From: JADGNZ01 sp963715895
Lineage (GTDB): Bacteria; Acidobacteriota; Thermoanaerobaculia; Gp7-AA8
Assembly: GCA_963715895.1 (NCBI GenBank)
Contig: OY970284.1
Coordinates: 1,240,001 to 1,304,000 of the forward strand
Direction of reading: 5' to 3'
Length of the DNA: 64,000 nt
Positions 1 to 8,532 of the stretch are shown here, in pieces (the first letter of the stretch is position 1; every line of letters starts with the position of its first letter). A program made the translations under genes and the position numbers. Under the pieces are notes generated by a model, which was not told the origin of the DNA, did no database searches, and saw only the letters and a list, made by a program, of their open reading frames with translations.

Positions 1-65
1 TGAAGGATCAGACGTACTTGAGCATCGACTGAGCGTGACCCTCTATCGGTCGTAGAATATTTGCC

Positions 66-689
66 ATGGGACGCTTAGTCGTTGGACGATCATCCGATGA
101 GATTCTTCAGCTCGCATCGGATTTCTTCATGAAGAAGGATGACGTCCATCTCACGATGCAGCGCGTCACCGAGCGCCTGCGGGAGGAGAATATCCCCCAC
201 GCGCTCATAGGCGGTATGGCGATCGGCCTCCACGGCTTCCTGCGTGTGACGAAGGACGTTGACCTTCTCACGACGAAAGAAGGGCTCGATCGCATTCACG
301 CACGGCTTGTCGGCCGCGGTTTCGTTGCGGCGTATCCTGGCGCCCGCAAGCGGCTTCGCGACACGGCTACCGGCGTGTTGATCGACCTCATCACCACTGG
401 TGAGTATCCCGGCGACGGCAAACCGAAGGCGGTAATGTTCCCTGATCCCTCCGATTCCGTGGAGCTGGATGGCTATACCGTCCTCTCATTGCCACGCCTG
501 ATCGAGGGCAAGATCATCACAGGTACGACGGTCGACTATCGCCAGCTTCAGGACCTCGGCGACGTGCAGGCTATCATCCGCGAATTGCACTTGCCCCGGT
601 CATTCGCCGAGCAACTCGACTCTACGGTTCGTAGCGAATTCGACCGTCTTTGGCTGCTCGCGCAGAAGCACGATCCGGAGTTTGATTGA
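66..689 (+). CDS. Nucleotidyltransferase-fold protein (AbiEii/MNT-like)
   Basis: A 207-residue soluble protein. Residues about 46-66 carry a GG motif followed by a DVD acidic pair (IGGMAIGLHG, then TKDVDLL), the pattern of the minimal nucleotidyltransferase fold seen in AbiEii-type toxins and MNT-type antitoxins. No transmembrane segment is visible. The ATG at 66 has no clear Shine-Dalgarno; an in-frame ATG at 129 is an alternative that would still keep the motif. Any partner gene would lie upstream, outside the window, so a toxin-antitoxin role cannot be judged. The fold is fairly sure, the function is not known. A second protein with the same GG/DVD signature lies at 63102-63623. Confidence 0.7.
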   Translation: MGRLVVGRSSDEILQLASDFFMKKDDVHLTMQRVTERLREENIPHALIGGMAIGLHGFLRVTKDVDLLTTKEGLDRIHARLVGRGFVAAYPGARKRLRDTATGVLIDLITTGEYPGDGKPKAVMFPDPSDSVELDGYTVLSLPRLIEGKIITGTTVDYRQLQDLGDVQAIIRELHLPRSFAEQLDSTVRSEFDRLWLLAQKHDPEFD

Positions 690-698
690 ATCCGAGTC

Positions 699-1337
699 TC
701 AGCGTGCCGCACGCATCGCCGCGCGCAGGTCTTCGAGTCGCGCCACCTCGTGCTGTGGGATCACTTCGTTCGAGCCGAGGGATCGCCGGATGAAGTCGAT
801 CCTGGCGACGTGCTCGAGCGTCTCCATGAGGTAACCGGCCTGCTCGATGTCCCGCGCAAAGCAGACGGCGCCGTGAAACCTTAGCAACACGGCATCGTGC
901 TGTGCGACCAGCGGCTCGACGCTGCGCGCCAGCTCCTCCGCCGTCGGCATCGCGTACGACGCAACCGGCACTCGTCCAAGGGTGAGGATCGCCTCCGAGA
1001 GAATCGGCTGGTCCAGTGCCATGCCCGCCACCGCATACGCCGTGGCGTATGGGGGATGGGCGTGGACGATGGCCCGGACGTCGGGCCGGCGTTCGTAGAT
1101 CATCCGATGCAGGGCGATCTCCGAGGAAGGACGGCCATGCCGAGGAGTGCCGTCCCGAAACAGGCGCACGATCTTCTCCGGTTCGAGCTCACCCTTGCAG
1201 CAACCGCTCGGCGTGATCAGCGTTCCACCGTCATCGAGCCGGGCTGAGAGGTTGCCGTCCGTCGAGGTGAGAATTCCCTTCTGATCGAGACGCCGCGCCA
1301 CGCGCACGATGGCCTGCTTCAGTTGATATTCGTTCAT
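699..1337 (-). CDS. Class II aldolase/adducin family protein
   Basis: This 212-residue protein matches the class II (zinc) aldolase family that includes L-fuculose-phosphate and L-rhamnulose-phosphate aldolases and some epimerases and decarboxylases. Family hallmarks visible are the N-terminal STDGNLSAR segment, the ITPSGCCKGEL loop, and the metal-binding VHAHPPYATA motif with a further His in RFHGAV. The length is normal for the family. I chose the ATG at 1337 (MNEYQLKQ); a TTG at 1352 would add five residues. The substrate cannot be told from the sequence. It converges with the nucleotidyltransferase gene, leaving a 9-bp gap. Confidence 0.85.
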   Translation of the reverse strand: MNEYQLKQAIVRVARRLDQKGILTSTDGNLSARLDDGGTLITPSGCCKGELEPEKIVRLFRDGTPRHGRPSSEIALHRMIYERRPDVRAIVHAHPPYATAYAVAGMALDQPILSEAILTLGRVPVASYAMPTAEELARSVEPLVAQHDAVLLRFHGAVCFARDIEQAGYLMETLEHVARIDFIRRSLGSNEVIPQHEVARLEDLRAAMRAAR

Positions 1338-1467
1338 CGGTCGCGGTTGCAATCCCGCCCGATCTTACCGTCTCTCGCTGAAAGTTCCGAAGAAATGCGG
1401 GTTGGAAGACGACATGTCCGAACGGCGGCCGGCCCCGTATCATTGGTCAACGAGAAGGGAGACTCGC

Positions 1468-1666
1468 ATGCCGTATGTCGTACGTTTCGTTCCGAAAGCC
1501 ATGTCGTAGCAAAAAGTATGACGAGGTCATCAAACGCCTCAACGCCGCCGGTGCCGGTTCGCCGCAGGGGAGGCTCTTTCATGTCGCGTTCGGGTCGCTC
1601 GACGAGCTGCGCGTCCTGAACCGCGGCCCTTGCCGTCCGCCGCGGCGTCACGCCGCGAAGCCGTAA
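1468..1666 (+). pseudogene. Broken small alpha/beta-barrel-like protein gene (frameshift and lost 3' end)
   Basis: An ATG at 1468, preceded by GAAGGGAGA, opens a frame (MPYVVRFVPKAMS) that stops at 1507-1509. The next frame continues with KYDEVIKRLNAAGAGSPQGR and LFHVAFGSLDELRVLN, which resembles a common family of about 100-residue stand-alone proteins. Removing one T near 1507 fuses the two parts cleanly (M-S-S-K-K-Y-D-E-V). After about 1620 the resemblance ends and the frame runs into low-complexity GC-rich sequence, so the expected C-terminal half is absent. This looks like a decayed gene rather than only a sequencing error, because two independent defects are present. The function of the family is not known to me. 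Confidence 0.6.
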
Positions 1667-1821
1667 AGCCGCTGATGTTGAAAGGCAGGAGCTGGCCAGA
1701 TCGTGGTCCGCCGCACTCTGCAAACGGATGTTGGGCCAGCCGTGCCGTCTGTCGTATCCTGCTCCATCAAATTCACCCTTCGAAAAGGAAGCGTCCGCGC
1801 TCCGCGGCGGCGATCTGAATC

Positions 1822-2652
1822 ATGAAACTCCGCAGCGTTCTCGGTTTGCTGGTTCTGTGTACCACGCTCGCCGCCTTCGGGCAGCAGGGAGTGGCGCACG
1901 GATCGTTGATCGGGTCATGGATCGGGCACCTGTTCAGGTACGGCCTCTTTTTCCAGGTGGCAGCGGTCATTCACTGGTCGCGCAAGCGCCCCGAGGCCTT
2001 CTGGCTCTTTATCATCATCATCGGGGGCATCATCGGAGCGCTCGCCTACTTCCTCATCGAAGGTCTGCCTGATTTTCGCAATGTGCAGAGGACCCTGCGC
2101 GGTCCTGCACGCCGGAAGCGGGTTCACGTTCTGCGAGCCCTGGTGATCGAGAATCCGTCGGCAGGGAACTATGAGGAGCTCGGAGAGCTGCTGCTCGAAG
2201 AGAAGCGATACCGCGAAGCACGGGACGCGTTCGATCGGGCTCTGTCGGTGCGCACAGATTCGATCGATCCCTTCTACCGCCGCGGCATCGCCGAATTCGA
2301 GCTGCGCGAGGACGAAGCCGCGGTCGCCGATCTCCGCCGCGTGACGGCCGCCGACTGGAAGTACGACTTCTCCAGGGCGGCCTCTCTGCTCGGGCAGGCG
2401 TTGGCGAGACTCGGCCGCACCGAAGAAGCGATGGCCGCATTCGACAGGATCGCGCAGAGTGCAACCGCCGCCGAGCCGCTGGTCAGCGCGGCGGAGTTCT
2501 TCGCCGGCCACGGCCGGCCGGCCGACGCTCTCGAGATCGCCGGCGGGATCGCCATGCGTGAGGTAACGATGCCCGCTTACCAGAAACGGCGCGACCGAGT
2601 CTGGCTGCGACAAGCAAGGGCGCTCCAGCGCAGCCTGCAAAAGAAGGCGTGA
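1822..2652 (+). CDS. Membrane-anchored TPR protein
   Basis: The protein has 276 residues. An N-terminal hydrophobic segment resembling a signal peptide (residues 1-21) is followed by a transmembrane stretch near residues 52-75 (WLFIIIIGGIIGALAYFLIEG), a basic region, and then helical repeats from about residue 100 to the end. Repeats such as YEELGELLLEEKRYREARDAF and AMAAFDRIA have the tetratricopeptide spacing of small and large residues. The TPR part probably faces the cytoplasm or periplasm and mediates protein contacts; no enzymatic motif is seen. It converges on the sugar aminotransferase gene with a 21-bp gap. Specific function unknown. Confidence 0.7.
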   Translation: MKLRSVLGLLVLCTTLAAFGQQGVAHGSLIGSWIGHLFRYGLFFQVAAVIHWSRKRPEAFWLFIIIIGGIIGALAYFLIEGLPDFRNVQRTLRGPARRKRVHVLRALVIENPSAGNYEELGELLLEEKRYREARDAFDRALSVRTDSIDPFYRRGIAEFELREDEAAVADLRRVTAADWKYDFSRAASLLGQALARLGRTEEAMAAFDRIAQSATAAEPLVSAAEFFAGHGRPADALEIAGGIAMREVTMPAYQKRRDRVWLRQARALQRSLQKKA

Positions 2653-2673
2653 GGCTTCGGGAGCGCGGAATTG

Positions 2674-3852
2674 TCAGGCGGCGTACGCGGAGACTTGTTC
2701 GGCTATGGCGGCGCAGATGTACTCGATCTCGCTGTCGGAGAGGTTCGGCGACATCGGCAGCGCCAGCATGGTGCGGCCTGCTGCCTCGGCAGCGGGGAAG
2801 TCGTTCTCCACGAAGCCGAATCGTTCCGCGTAAAACGGCTGCAGATGGATCGGCCAGAAGTACGGGCGCGTCATGATGCCGCGTGCCGCGAGACCCTCCA
2901 TGACCGCGTCGCGGTCGATCTCCGCAGCCAGCCGGATGGTGTAGAGAAACCACGTACGGGTTCGTCCGGCCGGCGCATCGGGAAGCGGCGTCACGCCGTC
3001 CACTGCTGACAACAAGGCCGTATAACGATCGGCCACCCTTTTTCTCTTGAGCAGCAGCGTGTCGAGTCGGCGGAATTGTGCCAGGCCGAGAGCCGCGCTC
3101 ATCTCGTCGATTCGGTAGTTGAAGCCGAGCCGCTCGTACCGTAGCTTCTCGTTGTGGCGGCTCCGCCCCTGGTTGCGAAGGCAAGCAAAGAGGTCCGCCC
3201 ACCCTTCGCGATCTGTGAGAAGCATGCCCCCTTCGCCCGTTGTGATTTGTTTGTTCGGATAGAAGCCGAACGCTGCCGCGTCGCCCCAGCGCCCCGCGTA
3301 AACGCCGTCGGAGCTCGCTCCGATCGCCTCGCACGCGTCTTCGATGACGGCGATTCCTTCCTGGCGCGCAGCGTCCACGACCTCGCCGATCTCCGCCGTG
3401 CCGCCGAAAAGATGAACCGGCAGGACGGCTCGCAACACGCCCGATGAATCGCGGGCGGAACGGGGGAGCAACGTCCGCCAGCCGCTGCGCCGCTGGGCGA
3501 GATCGCGAAGGGCTTCGATGGTCTTCCCCGGATCGATCGTCAGAGTCTCGGGATCGATGTCGACGAAGACGGGAATGCCGCGTTCGTACAGAATCGCGTT
3601 CGCTGAGGCCACGAACGAATAGGGCGAGGTGATGACGAAGTCGCCGTCGCTCACGCCCGCGGCGATGATGGCGAGATGAAGCGCCGCGGTGCCGCTCGAC
3701 ACCGCCACCGCATGGCGAGCCCCAAAGCGCTCGGCGAATTCTTTCTCGAACTGTTCCGTCATCGGCCCCGAGGCGAGATAGCCCGACCGAAGGACATCGT
3801 TGACGAGGCGAATATCGTCCTCGTTGATGTCAGGAGAAGAGAGCGGAATCAC
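2674..3852 (-). CDS. DegT/DnrJ/EryC1/StrS-family sugar aminotransferase
   Basis: A PLP-dependent aminotransferase of nucleotide-sugar biosynthesis, 392 residues. The N-terminus (IPLSSPDINEDDIRLV), the AVSSGTAALHLA cofactor loop, the EDACEAIG motif, and the GFYPNKQITTGEGGM segment with the Schiff-base Lys are typical of the family. The frame stays open further upstream, but homology begins at the GTG at 3852, so I use that start. It converts a 3- or 4-keto nucleotide sugar to an amino sugar using glutamate. The divergent neighbour, 24 bp away, is a NeuD-like acyltransferase, which would acylate such an amino group. The exact sugar product is unknown. Confidence 0.9.
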   Translation of the reverse strand: MIPLSSPDINEDDIRLVNDVLRSGYLASGPMTEQFEKEFAERFGARHAVAVSSGTAALHLAIIAAGVSDGDFVITSPYSFVASANAILYERGIPVFVDIDPETLTIDPGKTIEALRDLAQRRSGWRTLLPRSARDSSGVLRAVLPVHLFGGTAEIGEVVDAARQEGIAVIEDACEAIGASSDGVYAGRWGDAAAFGFYPNKQITTGEGGMLLTDREGWADLFACLRNQGRSRHNEKLRYERLGFNYRIDEMSAALGLAQFRRLDTLLLKRKRVADRYTALLSAVDGVTPLPDAPAGRTRTWFLYTIRLAAEIDRDAVMEGLAARGIMTRPYFWPIHLQPFYAERFGFVENDFPAAEAAGRTMLALPMSPNLSDSEIEYICAAIAEQVSAYAA

Positions 3853-3876
3853 TGCGCTACGATAGCGCAAGTGTTG

Positions 3877-4542
3877 ATGGGATCGGGTGGCTCGGACATC
3901 ACGAGAATCGTCATCGTCTGCGCCGGAGGCCAGGGAGCCGTCGTCGCCGACATTCTGCAGAGAGCGTGCGAAGCGGGCTCGGATGCCGTGCCCGTTGGTT
4001 TCGTCGACGATACGCCCGGTCTCGCCGGAACCGTGGTGCTCGGCCTCGACGTGCTCGCTCCGATCTCGTCGCTCGGGGACATCGATCACGACGCGGTGAT
4101 CGTGGCGCTTGGCGACAATCAGGCCCGTCGCGAGATGACGGAGCGGCTGCTCGCCTCCGGAGAGCGGCTGGCCACGGCGATTCATCCGCGAGCGTGCATT
4201 GCGCCGAGCGCAAGCATCGGCGAGGGATCGATGATCTCCGCCGGCGCGATCATTACACCGCGCGCTGCCATCGGACGAGGCGTCATCCTCAACACGAGCG
4301 CCTCAGTCGATCACGACAGCATCGTCGGCGATTTCGCGCATGTATCCGCCGGCGCGACGGTCGGCGCGCGGTGTCATATCGGCGCGGAGGCGCTCATCGC
4401 CATTGGCGCAACGGTCGCTTCCATGATGACAGTCGGCGCGCGGACGATCATCGGCAGCGGTGCCGTGGTGGTGGCTCACATTCCTGCCGGCGTCGTCGCC
4501 TTAGGTGTCCCGGCCCGGATCAGGCCGGACCGGAAGCCGTGA
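3877..4542 (+). CDS. NeuD/PglD-like sugar O/N-acyltransferase (left-handed beta-helix)
   Basis: A 221-residue two-part protein. Residues about 9-70 form a small Rossmann-like domain (IVIVCAGGQGAVVADIL); residues about 100-215 are hexapeptide repeats (SIGEGSMISAGAII, AAIGRGVILNTSAS, TVGARCHIG) of a left-handed beta-helix trimer. The SASVDHDS segment holds the His-Asp typical of NeuD/PglD catalysis. The start is the ATG at 3877; GTG 3871 and TTG 3874 are in-frame alternatives. It diverges from the DegT aminotransferase gene, consistent with N-acylation of the amino sugar that enzyme makes. Its 3' end overlaps the convergent glycosyltransferase gene by 23 bp. Confidence 0.88.
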   Translation: MGSGGSDITRIVIVCAGGQGAVVADILQRACEAGSDAVPVGFVDDTPGLAGTVVLGLDVLAPISSLGDIDHDAVIVALGDNQARREMTERLLASGERLATAIHPRACIAPSASIGEGSMISAGAIITPRAAIGRGVILNTSASVDHDSIVGDFAHVSAGATVGARCHIGAEALIAIGATVASMMTVGARTIIGSGAVVVAHIPAGVVALGVPARIRPDRKP

Positions 4543-5923
4543 CGGGCCGCTTCCGCACGAGTGCGATGCAGCGACAGACCTTGTGCCAGATCCGCCGCAG
4601 AACGTAACGGGTAAGCGAGAAACCGTGGCGTCGCAGGCCGCGATAGACGGCGAGGGTCATCGGGAGCAGACGGAGCGGCAGAGCGATCGTTCGGGCGACG
4701 CTCACCGCGATTCTGTAGTGGTCACTCGCGGTCCGGCGTCTGGCCGCCAGGAGCTTCTCGGTATCCGCAACCGATCTCGCGAGCGTGAATCGGTCCAGCA
4801 TGCGGCGGCGTCCGTTTTCGCCGAGGCGCCGGCCGAGAGCGCGGTCGCAAAGCAGGCGTGCGATGGCCTCGGCGAGCGCGGGCGGATCGTCGACCGGCAC
4901 GACCAGGCCTGTCTCTTCGTGAAGAACAGTGTCGGCAAATCCGCCGATGTCCGATACGACGAGCGGCTTGCCCATCAACAGCGTCTCGACCGTTCCGGCG
5001 ATGTTGTCGCTCAACGAGCAGTGGACGGAGATATCGAACGCGGCCAGAACGTCGGGGATATCGCTCCTCTCTCCCGGGAAGAGGATGGCGTGGCTGACGC
5101 CAAGGCTGTGTACGAGGTCTTTCAGCTCCTGCTCGTACTTCGGTCCGGCCGGGCCCCAGCCGCGGCCCACCAGGATGAACCTGGCGTTGGGGAAGCTCTT
5201 CAACACGTGCGGGACCGCGCGAATCAGGACCTCGTGTCCTTTGATTCCGCGTCCCACCAGGGGTGGCGGGAGCAGTCCCGCCGTATTCGCGGGTGGGTAG
5301 AAGTAGGCGATTTTTCCGATGACGGGAGCGCCGGCCGCGATCCCCAGCTCCTCACGCACGCGCGCGCCGTCGGCGAGCGCCGGATCGTGGCGGCTCTGAT
5401 CGACGGCGTAGTAAATGAGCTCCAGTTGTTCCTTCGGGATGCCATGCCGGAGCATCAGATCGTGGGTGTAATTGCATGACGCGATCGTGGCGGTGTCGCA
5501 GAAGGAGGTGCCGACCTCGATTGGGCGCAGGACGTCGGATTCCATCGAATAGGGATGCGCATTGGCGCCGAGGTGCATCGGAACATCCGCGATCCACGAG
5601 GCCAGGCGCGCCGTCACCACGGAGTTGACGATATGGCTGTGCACGACATCGGGGCGCAACCGCCGCAGCAGGCGCGCCAGCCGTAGGAGCGTGGCGATCT
5701 TCCGGGTCATGGCCGGGATCGCGAAGAGGACATCGACGCCTGCCACGTAACATGGAATGCCGAGCGCATCGAGCTGTGCTCCGATTCCACCGTCGCGTGC
5801 GGGGATGATCGCCGCGACGTCGTGCCCGAGCCGCTTCTGCTCGCGCATCAGCGCGATCATCCAGGGCGCCCCCGTGGCCGTCGCCGCCACATGAACGATC
5901 TTCAGCGGCTGAGAAGGGCCCAT
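4520..5923 (-). CDS. Glycosyltransferase family 4 (GT-B fold)
   Basis: The 467-residue protein starts with a GT-B N-terminal Rossmann domain (KIVHVAATATGAPWM, then a VHSHIVNSVVTARLAS segment) and has a C-terminal nucleotide-sugar-binding half with GRGIKGHEVLIRAVP, FILVGRGWGP, and the E-x7-E-like region SDNIAGTVETLLMGKPLVVSD. These are hallmarks of family 4 transferases that build LPS O-chain, capsule or exopolysaccharide. The last 70 residues are basic and hydrophobic and may touch the membrane. It belongs with the sugar aminotransferase and acyltransferase beside it. Donor and acceptor are not known. Confidence 0.88.
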   Translation of the reverse strand: MGPSQPLKIVHVAATATGAPWMIALMREQKRLGHDVAAIIPARDGGIGAQLDALGIPCYVAGVDVLFAIPAMTRKIATLLRLARLLRRLRPDVVHSHIVNSVVTARLASWIADVPMHLGANAHPYSMESDVLRPIEVGTSFCDTATIASCNYTHDLMLRHGIPKEQLELIYYAVDQSRHDPALADGARVREELGIAAGAPVIGKIAYFYPPANTAGLLPPPLVGRGIKGHEVLIRAVPHVLKSFPNARFILVGRGWGPAGPKYEQELKDLVHSLGVSHAILFPGERSDIPDVLAAFDISVHCSLSDNIAGTVETLLMGKPLVVSDIGGFADTVLHEETGLVVPVDDPPALAEAIARLLCDRALGRRLGENGRRRMLDRFTLARSVADTEKLLAARRRTASDHYRIAVSVARTIALPLRLLPMTLAVYRGLRRHGFSLTRYVLRRIWHKVCRCIALVRKRPVTASGPA

Positions 5924-5943
5924 CGCTGGCTTAGCATAGCAGC

Positions 5944-6660
5944 GTGAAGGTGAAGACCTCCGCGGAGTGGAACTGCGAGCGTGACACGCTGCTCGATGCG
6001 CTGCGGGACTTTGCCCGAGTGATGAAACACCGCCCTTTCGACAACGAGCAGGGGCTGCGGGGCGTCAGCGCTTTTGCGTTGTACTGGTTCGTTCGTCAAG
6101 CCGCACCGAGCGTGGTGTTCGAGGTTGGTGTGTGGAGGGGATTCAGCACCTGGCTGATCGAACAAGCCGCGCCGGCAGCCGAGCTTCACTGCTTCGATCC
6201 GCTGTTCATGCTCCAGCACCTCATCCCCAGGAGGAGGATCGGAAAGACCTATCGCTCGCCGAGAGCTCGCTACTCGATCGAGGACTTCTCATGCGCTCCG
6301 ATCCGCGAGCTCATGGCCGGACGCGCCGGCGCGCTTGCGTTCTTCGACGATCATCAGAACAAGCTTCCCCGACTTCTGCAGTGCAAGGCCTCGGGCATCA
6401 AGCATGTCGTGTTCGACGACAACCTGCCGGCGCCCTACACGCATCGAACGCTCGAGCACGAGCGCGCGGCCGATCCGGCGCTGCTGGACGGCGAGATCGA
6501 GACGTACGAGACGTTTCCTGCTCTTTGGCCGGTGGACTTCCGAATCGGTGATCTTCACCTGAAGGAAGCCGGGATGGGCTTTCCTGTCGAGCGTGAGCTC
6601 CGCGACATCTATCGCGACCGGAATTGGCACTCGTACGTCACGTACGTGCGGCTGCGGTAG
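5944..6660 (+). CDS. Class I SAM-dependent methyltransferase-like protein
   Basis: A 238-residue protein with a motif-I-like strand and loop (VVFEVGVWRGFSTWLIEQ, residues about 58-75) followed by an acidic strand end (LHCFDPL), as in glycan or small-molecule methyltransferases encoded in polysaccharide clusters. A second block (GALAFFDDHQNKLPRLL and HVVFDDNLPAPYTH) resembles the acidic metal- or substrate-binding parts of such enzymes. The start is a GTG at 5944, with 20 bp to the divergent glycosyltransferase. Its neighbours suggest a role in modifying a surface sugar. Activity is inferred only; some features could also fit a cephalosporin-hydroxylase-type fold. Confidence 0.6.
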   Translation: MKVKTSAEWNCERDTLLDALRDFARVMKHRPFDNEQGLRGVSAFALYWFVRQAAPSVVFEVGVWRGFSTWLIEQAAPAAELHCFDPLFMLQHLIPRRRIGKTYRSPRARYSIEDFSCAPIRELMAGRAGALAFFDDHQNKLPRLLQCKASGIKHVVFDDNLPAPYTHRTLEHERAADPALLDGEIETYETFPALWPVDFRIGDLHLKEAGMGFPVERELRDIYRDRNWHSYVTYVRLR

Positions 6661-6680
6661 GGATCGCCTGATGTGCGATT

Positions 6681-7394
6681 TCAAACGAACGCGACGATCG
6701 CGCCCGCGGCGATGACGCCGATGCCGATTACGCGTGCAACGACCTCAGGATGCGGGCCCAGACGCTCGATCGTAATAGCCGCGGAGACGAAGACCATCAC
6801 GGCGAGGTTCATGACTCCGAGAACCAGCAGGACCGCGATCAGCCCCGAGCAGCAGAGGATGCAGTGCACGCCGAGGCGAATGCCCTCGTTCCACGCCCCT
6901 CGGACGCCGGGCGCCATCGGCGAGGTCACAACGCGGCAGCACGCCAGGTGCTGCGCTTTCCAGGGAGTGATCTGCACCAGGCCCGCGAGAAGAAGCACGG
7001 AAGCGGTTGCGGCCGGAACAGCGCGCGCGAGGCCCTGCACGCGCATTTCGACTGCCGTCAAGGCGATGCCGACGGCGTACGCGGCGATCCCGAAGAGAGT
7101 CCAGACGAAAAAGTAGGCGGCCGCGACGAGCCACCGCCGCTCTCGGAGATGCCGCAGGATCGGCGCGAGCGACGGCAGCATCATCGCCACCATCATCGTC
7201 ACCCACATCAGTATGAACATCGCGGTCGCGCCGAGCCAGGTCTGCGCCGGCATTCGCATCCAGGCCATCGACATCGTCCAGCCGCCAGGCATGACCATGC
7301 CGCCGGACATCGAGCGGCAAAGAACGATTGTGCCAGCGGCACTTCCCATGAACAGAAGCGCGGACGTGACGAGAAATGCCCGTTCGCTCGACAT
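6681..7394 (-). CDS. DUF2182 polytopic membrane protein
   Basis: About 237 residues with six or so hydrophobic segments and a methionine-rich start (SGGMVMPGGWTMSMAWMRMP, then MWVTMMVAMMLPS). The TMMVAMMLPS core and the CILCCSGL segment near the C-terminal third are typical of DUF2182, a predicted metal-binding integral membrane family. I take the ATG at 7394 (MSSERAF); the frame stays open upstream but would overlap the DUF899 gene. It is 26 bp downstream of that gene on the same strand, so the two probably share a transcript. The biochemical role of the family is not established. Confidence 0.82.
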   Translation of the reverse strand: MSSERAFLVTSALLFMGSAAGTIVLCRSMSGGMVMPGGWTMSMAWMRMPAQTWLGATAMFILMWVTMMVAMMLPSLAPILRHLRERRWLVAAAYFFVWTLFGIAAYAVGIALTAVEMRVQGLARAVPAATASVLLLAGLVQITPWKAQHLACCRVVTSPMAPGVRGAWNEGIRLGVHCILCCSGLIAVLLVLGVMNLAVMVFVSAAITIERLGPHPEVVARVIGIGVIAAGAIVAFV

Positions 7395-7420
7395 CGTTCG
7401 GTTGCCCGATCGCCCCTTCC

Positions 7421-8140
7421 TTATTGCCCGTATCGGTCGTGGTGCCGGACCCACTCCTGCGTGAACTTCAGGCGTTCCTCGCCCCGTCCTTTCGGGACGA
7501 TGTCGAGATAGTGGTAGGCGGTGTTGAATATGTCGATTCCGCGCGAAAACGCCGAGTACGTGTGAACGATGCCGCCGTTCTGGCCTTTGTAGAACACGCT
7601 GACGCCTTCGCGATCGGTGTGACCAGGTGGCTGCGTTCCAAAGTTATAGATCTTCGCGGCGCTCGCGACTTCTTCCGGGCGGAACGATGCCCCCAGGTCG
7701 TAGTTGAAATCCCCGTCGTCCGAGGAAAGCCACGCGAACGTCCACCCCATCCTCTTCCTGAACGCTTCGATCTTCGGCGAAGAGGCGCGAGAGACAGCGA
7801 CAAACGACACATCGCGCTGATTCAGATGGACGAGGATCTCGTTGAAGTTGTCGGCCCAGAACGAACAGTGTGGACAACCCTCGTCCCATTCCGGCGAGAA
7901 CATGAAGTGATACACAACGAGTTGATTCTTCGCCCCAAAGAGCTCGGAAAGAGTCACCGTTCCCTCGGGACCCTCGAAGACATACCGCTTCTCGACTTTC
8001 TCCCACGGCAGCTCGCGCCGCTGCCGGCTCAGGTCATCGCGGAGCCTGGTGAATTCCTTCTCTTTCGTCAGAAACGCTTTTCGCGCCGCCAGCCACTCGT
8101 CGTGTGACACCACCGGATGGTTCTCTGTACCGATCGCCAT
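7421..8140 (-). CDS. DUF899 thioredoxin-like protein
   Basis: A 239-residue protein of the DUF899 family, which has a thioredoxin-like fold. Visible signatures are the N-terminal VSHDEWLAARKAFLTKEKE, the strand YHFMFSPEWDEGCPHCSFW with a CPHC pair, and the C-terminal SVFYKGQNGGIVHTYSAFSRG. A GGAGG site precedes the ATG at 8140. It diverges from the ArsR-type regulator gene, with a perfect palindrome at 8173-8190 between or over their starts, so regulation by that ArsR protein is plausible. A redox or detoxification role is inferred from the fold and neighbours, not shown. Confidence 0.88.
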   Translation of the reverse strand: MAIGTENHPVVSHDEWLAARKAFLTKEKEFTRLRDDLSRQRRELPWEKVEKRYVFEGPEGTVTLSELFGAKNQLVVYHFMFSPEWDEGCPHCSFWADNFNEILVHLNQRDVSFVAVSRASSPKIEAFRKRMGWTFAWLSSDDGDFNYDLGASFRPEEVASAAKIYNFGTQPPGHTDREGVSVFYKGQNGGIVHTYSAFSRGIDIFNTAYHYLDIVPKGRGEERLKFTQEWVRHHDRYGQ

Positions 8141-8172
8141 GCATTCACCTCCAGATTCGCGGTGTGATAATA

Positions 8173-8190
8173 TTCAACCAAGTGGTTGAA
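8173..8190. promoter_or_regulatory. Perfect inverted repeat, probable ArsR-family operator
   Basis: TTCAACCA-AG-TGGTTGAA is a perfect 8-bp inverted repeat with a 2-bp centre. It lies between the divergent DUF899 and ArsR genes and overlaps the proposed GTG start of the ArsR gene (8182). Symmetric AT-edged sites of this kind are typical operators for dimeric winged-helix ArsR repressors. The position suggests autoregulation and joint control of the DUF899 gene. Confidence 0.65.
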
Positions 8191-8532
8191 CACAACCTTG
8201 ATCATATCTACGGGGCGATCGCCGACCCGACGCGTCGCGCCATCCTGGCCATGCTCGCGGACGGCGAGGTCAACGTCGGCCAGGTCGTCGATGAATTCTC
8301 GATTTCGTTCAACGGCATCTCCAAACACGTCAAGGTTCTCGAGCGCGCCGGATTGATCGAGCGGACGGTGGCAGGACGCGAGCATCGGCTTCGTCTGAAC
8401 CCGAAGCCGCTTCGCGATGCCGCGCGGTGGCTCGACCATTACCGCGAGTTCTGGGAGATGCGCCTCGACGCCCTGGAAGCGTTTCTCACCGATCAGCCGC
8501 AGACGAAGCGAAAGAGACGATCCAACCGATGA
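8182..8532 (+). CDS. ArsR-family winged-helix transcriptional regulator
   Basis: About 116 residues. It shows the ArsR winged-helix core: IYGAIADPTRRAILAMLADG, NVGQVVDEFSISFNGISKHV (recognition helix) and a wing around LIERTVAGREHRLRLN. The C-terminal helix includes LDHYREFWEMRLDALEAF, common in ArsR proteins paired with SRPBCC genes. No metal-binding Cys pair is seen, so it is probably not an arsenic sensor. The homologous part begins at the GTG at 8182, inside the palindrome at 8173-8190. Its TGA overlaps the ATG of the SRPBCC gene (ATGA), so the two are translationally coupled. Confidence 0.88.
   Translation: MVEHNLDHIYGAIADPTRRAILAMLADGEVNVGQVVDEFSISFNGISKHVKVLERAGLIERTVAGREHRLRLNPKPLRDAARWLDHYREFWEMRLDALEAFLTDQPQTKRKRRSNR

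Noticed and set aside
2674..4185. Long version of the DegT aminotransferase starting at 4185
   Set aside because: Homology begins at 3852; the extension lies antisense to the acyltransferase gene.
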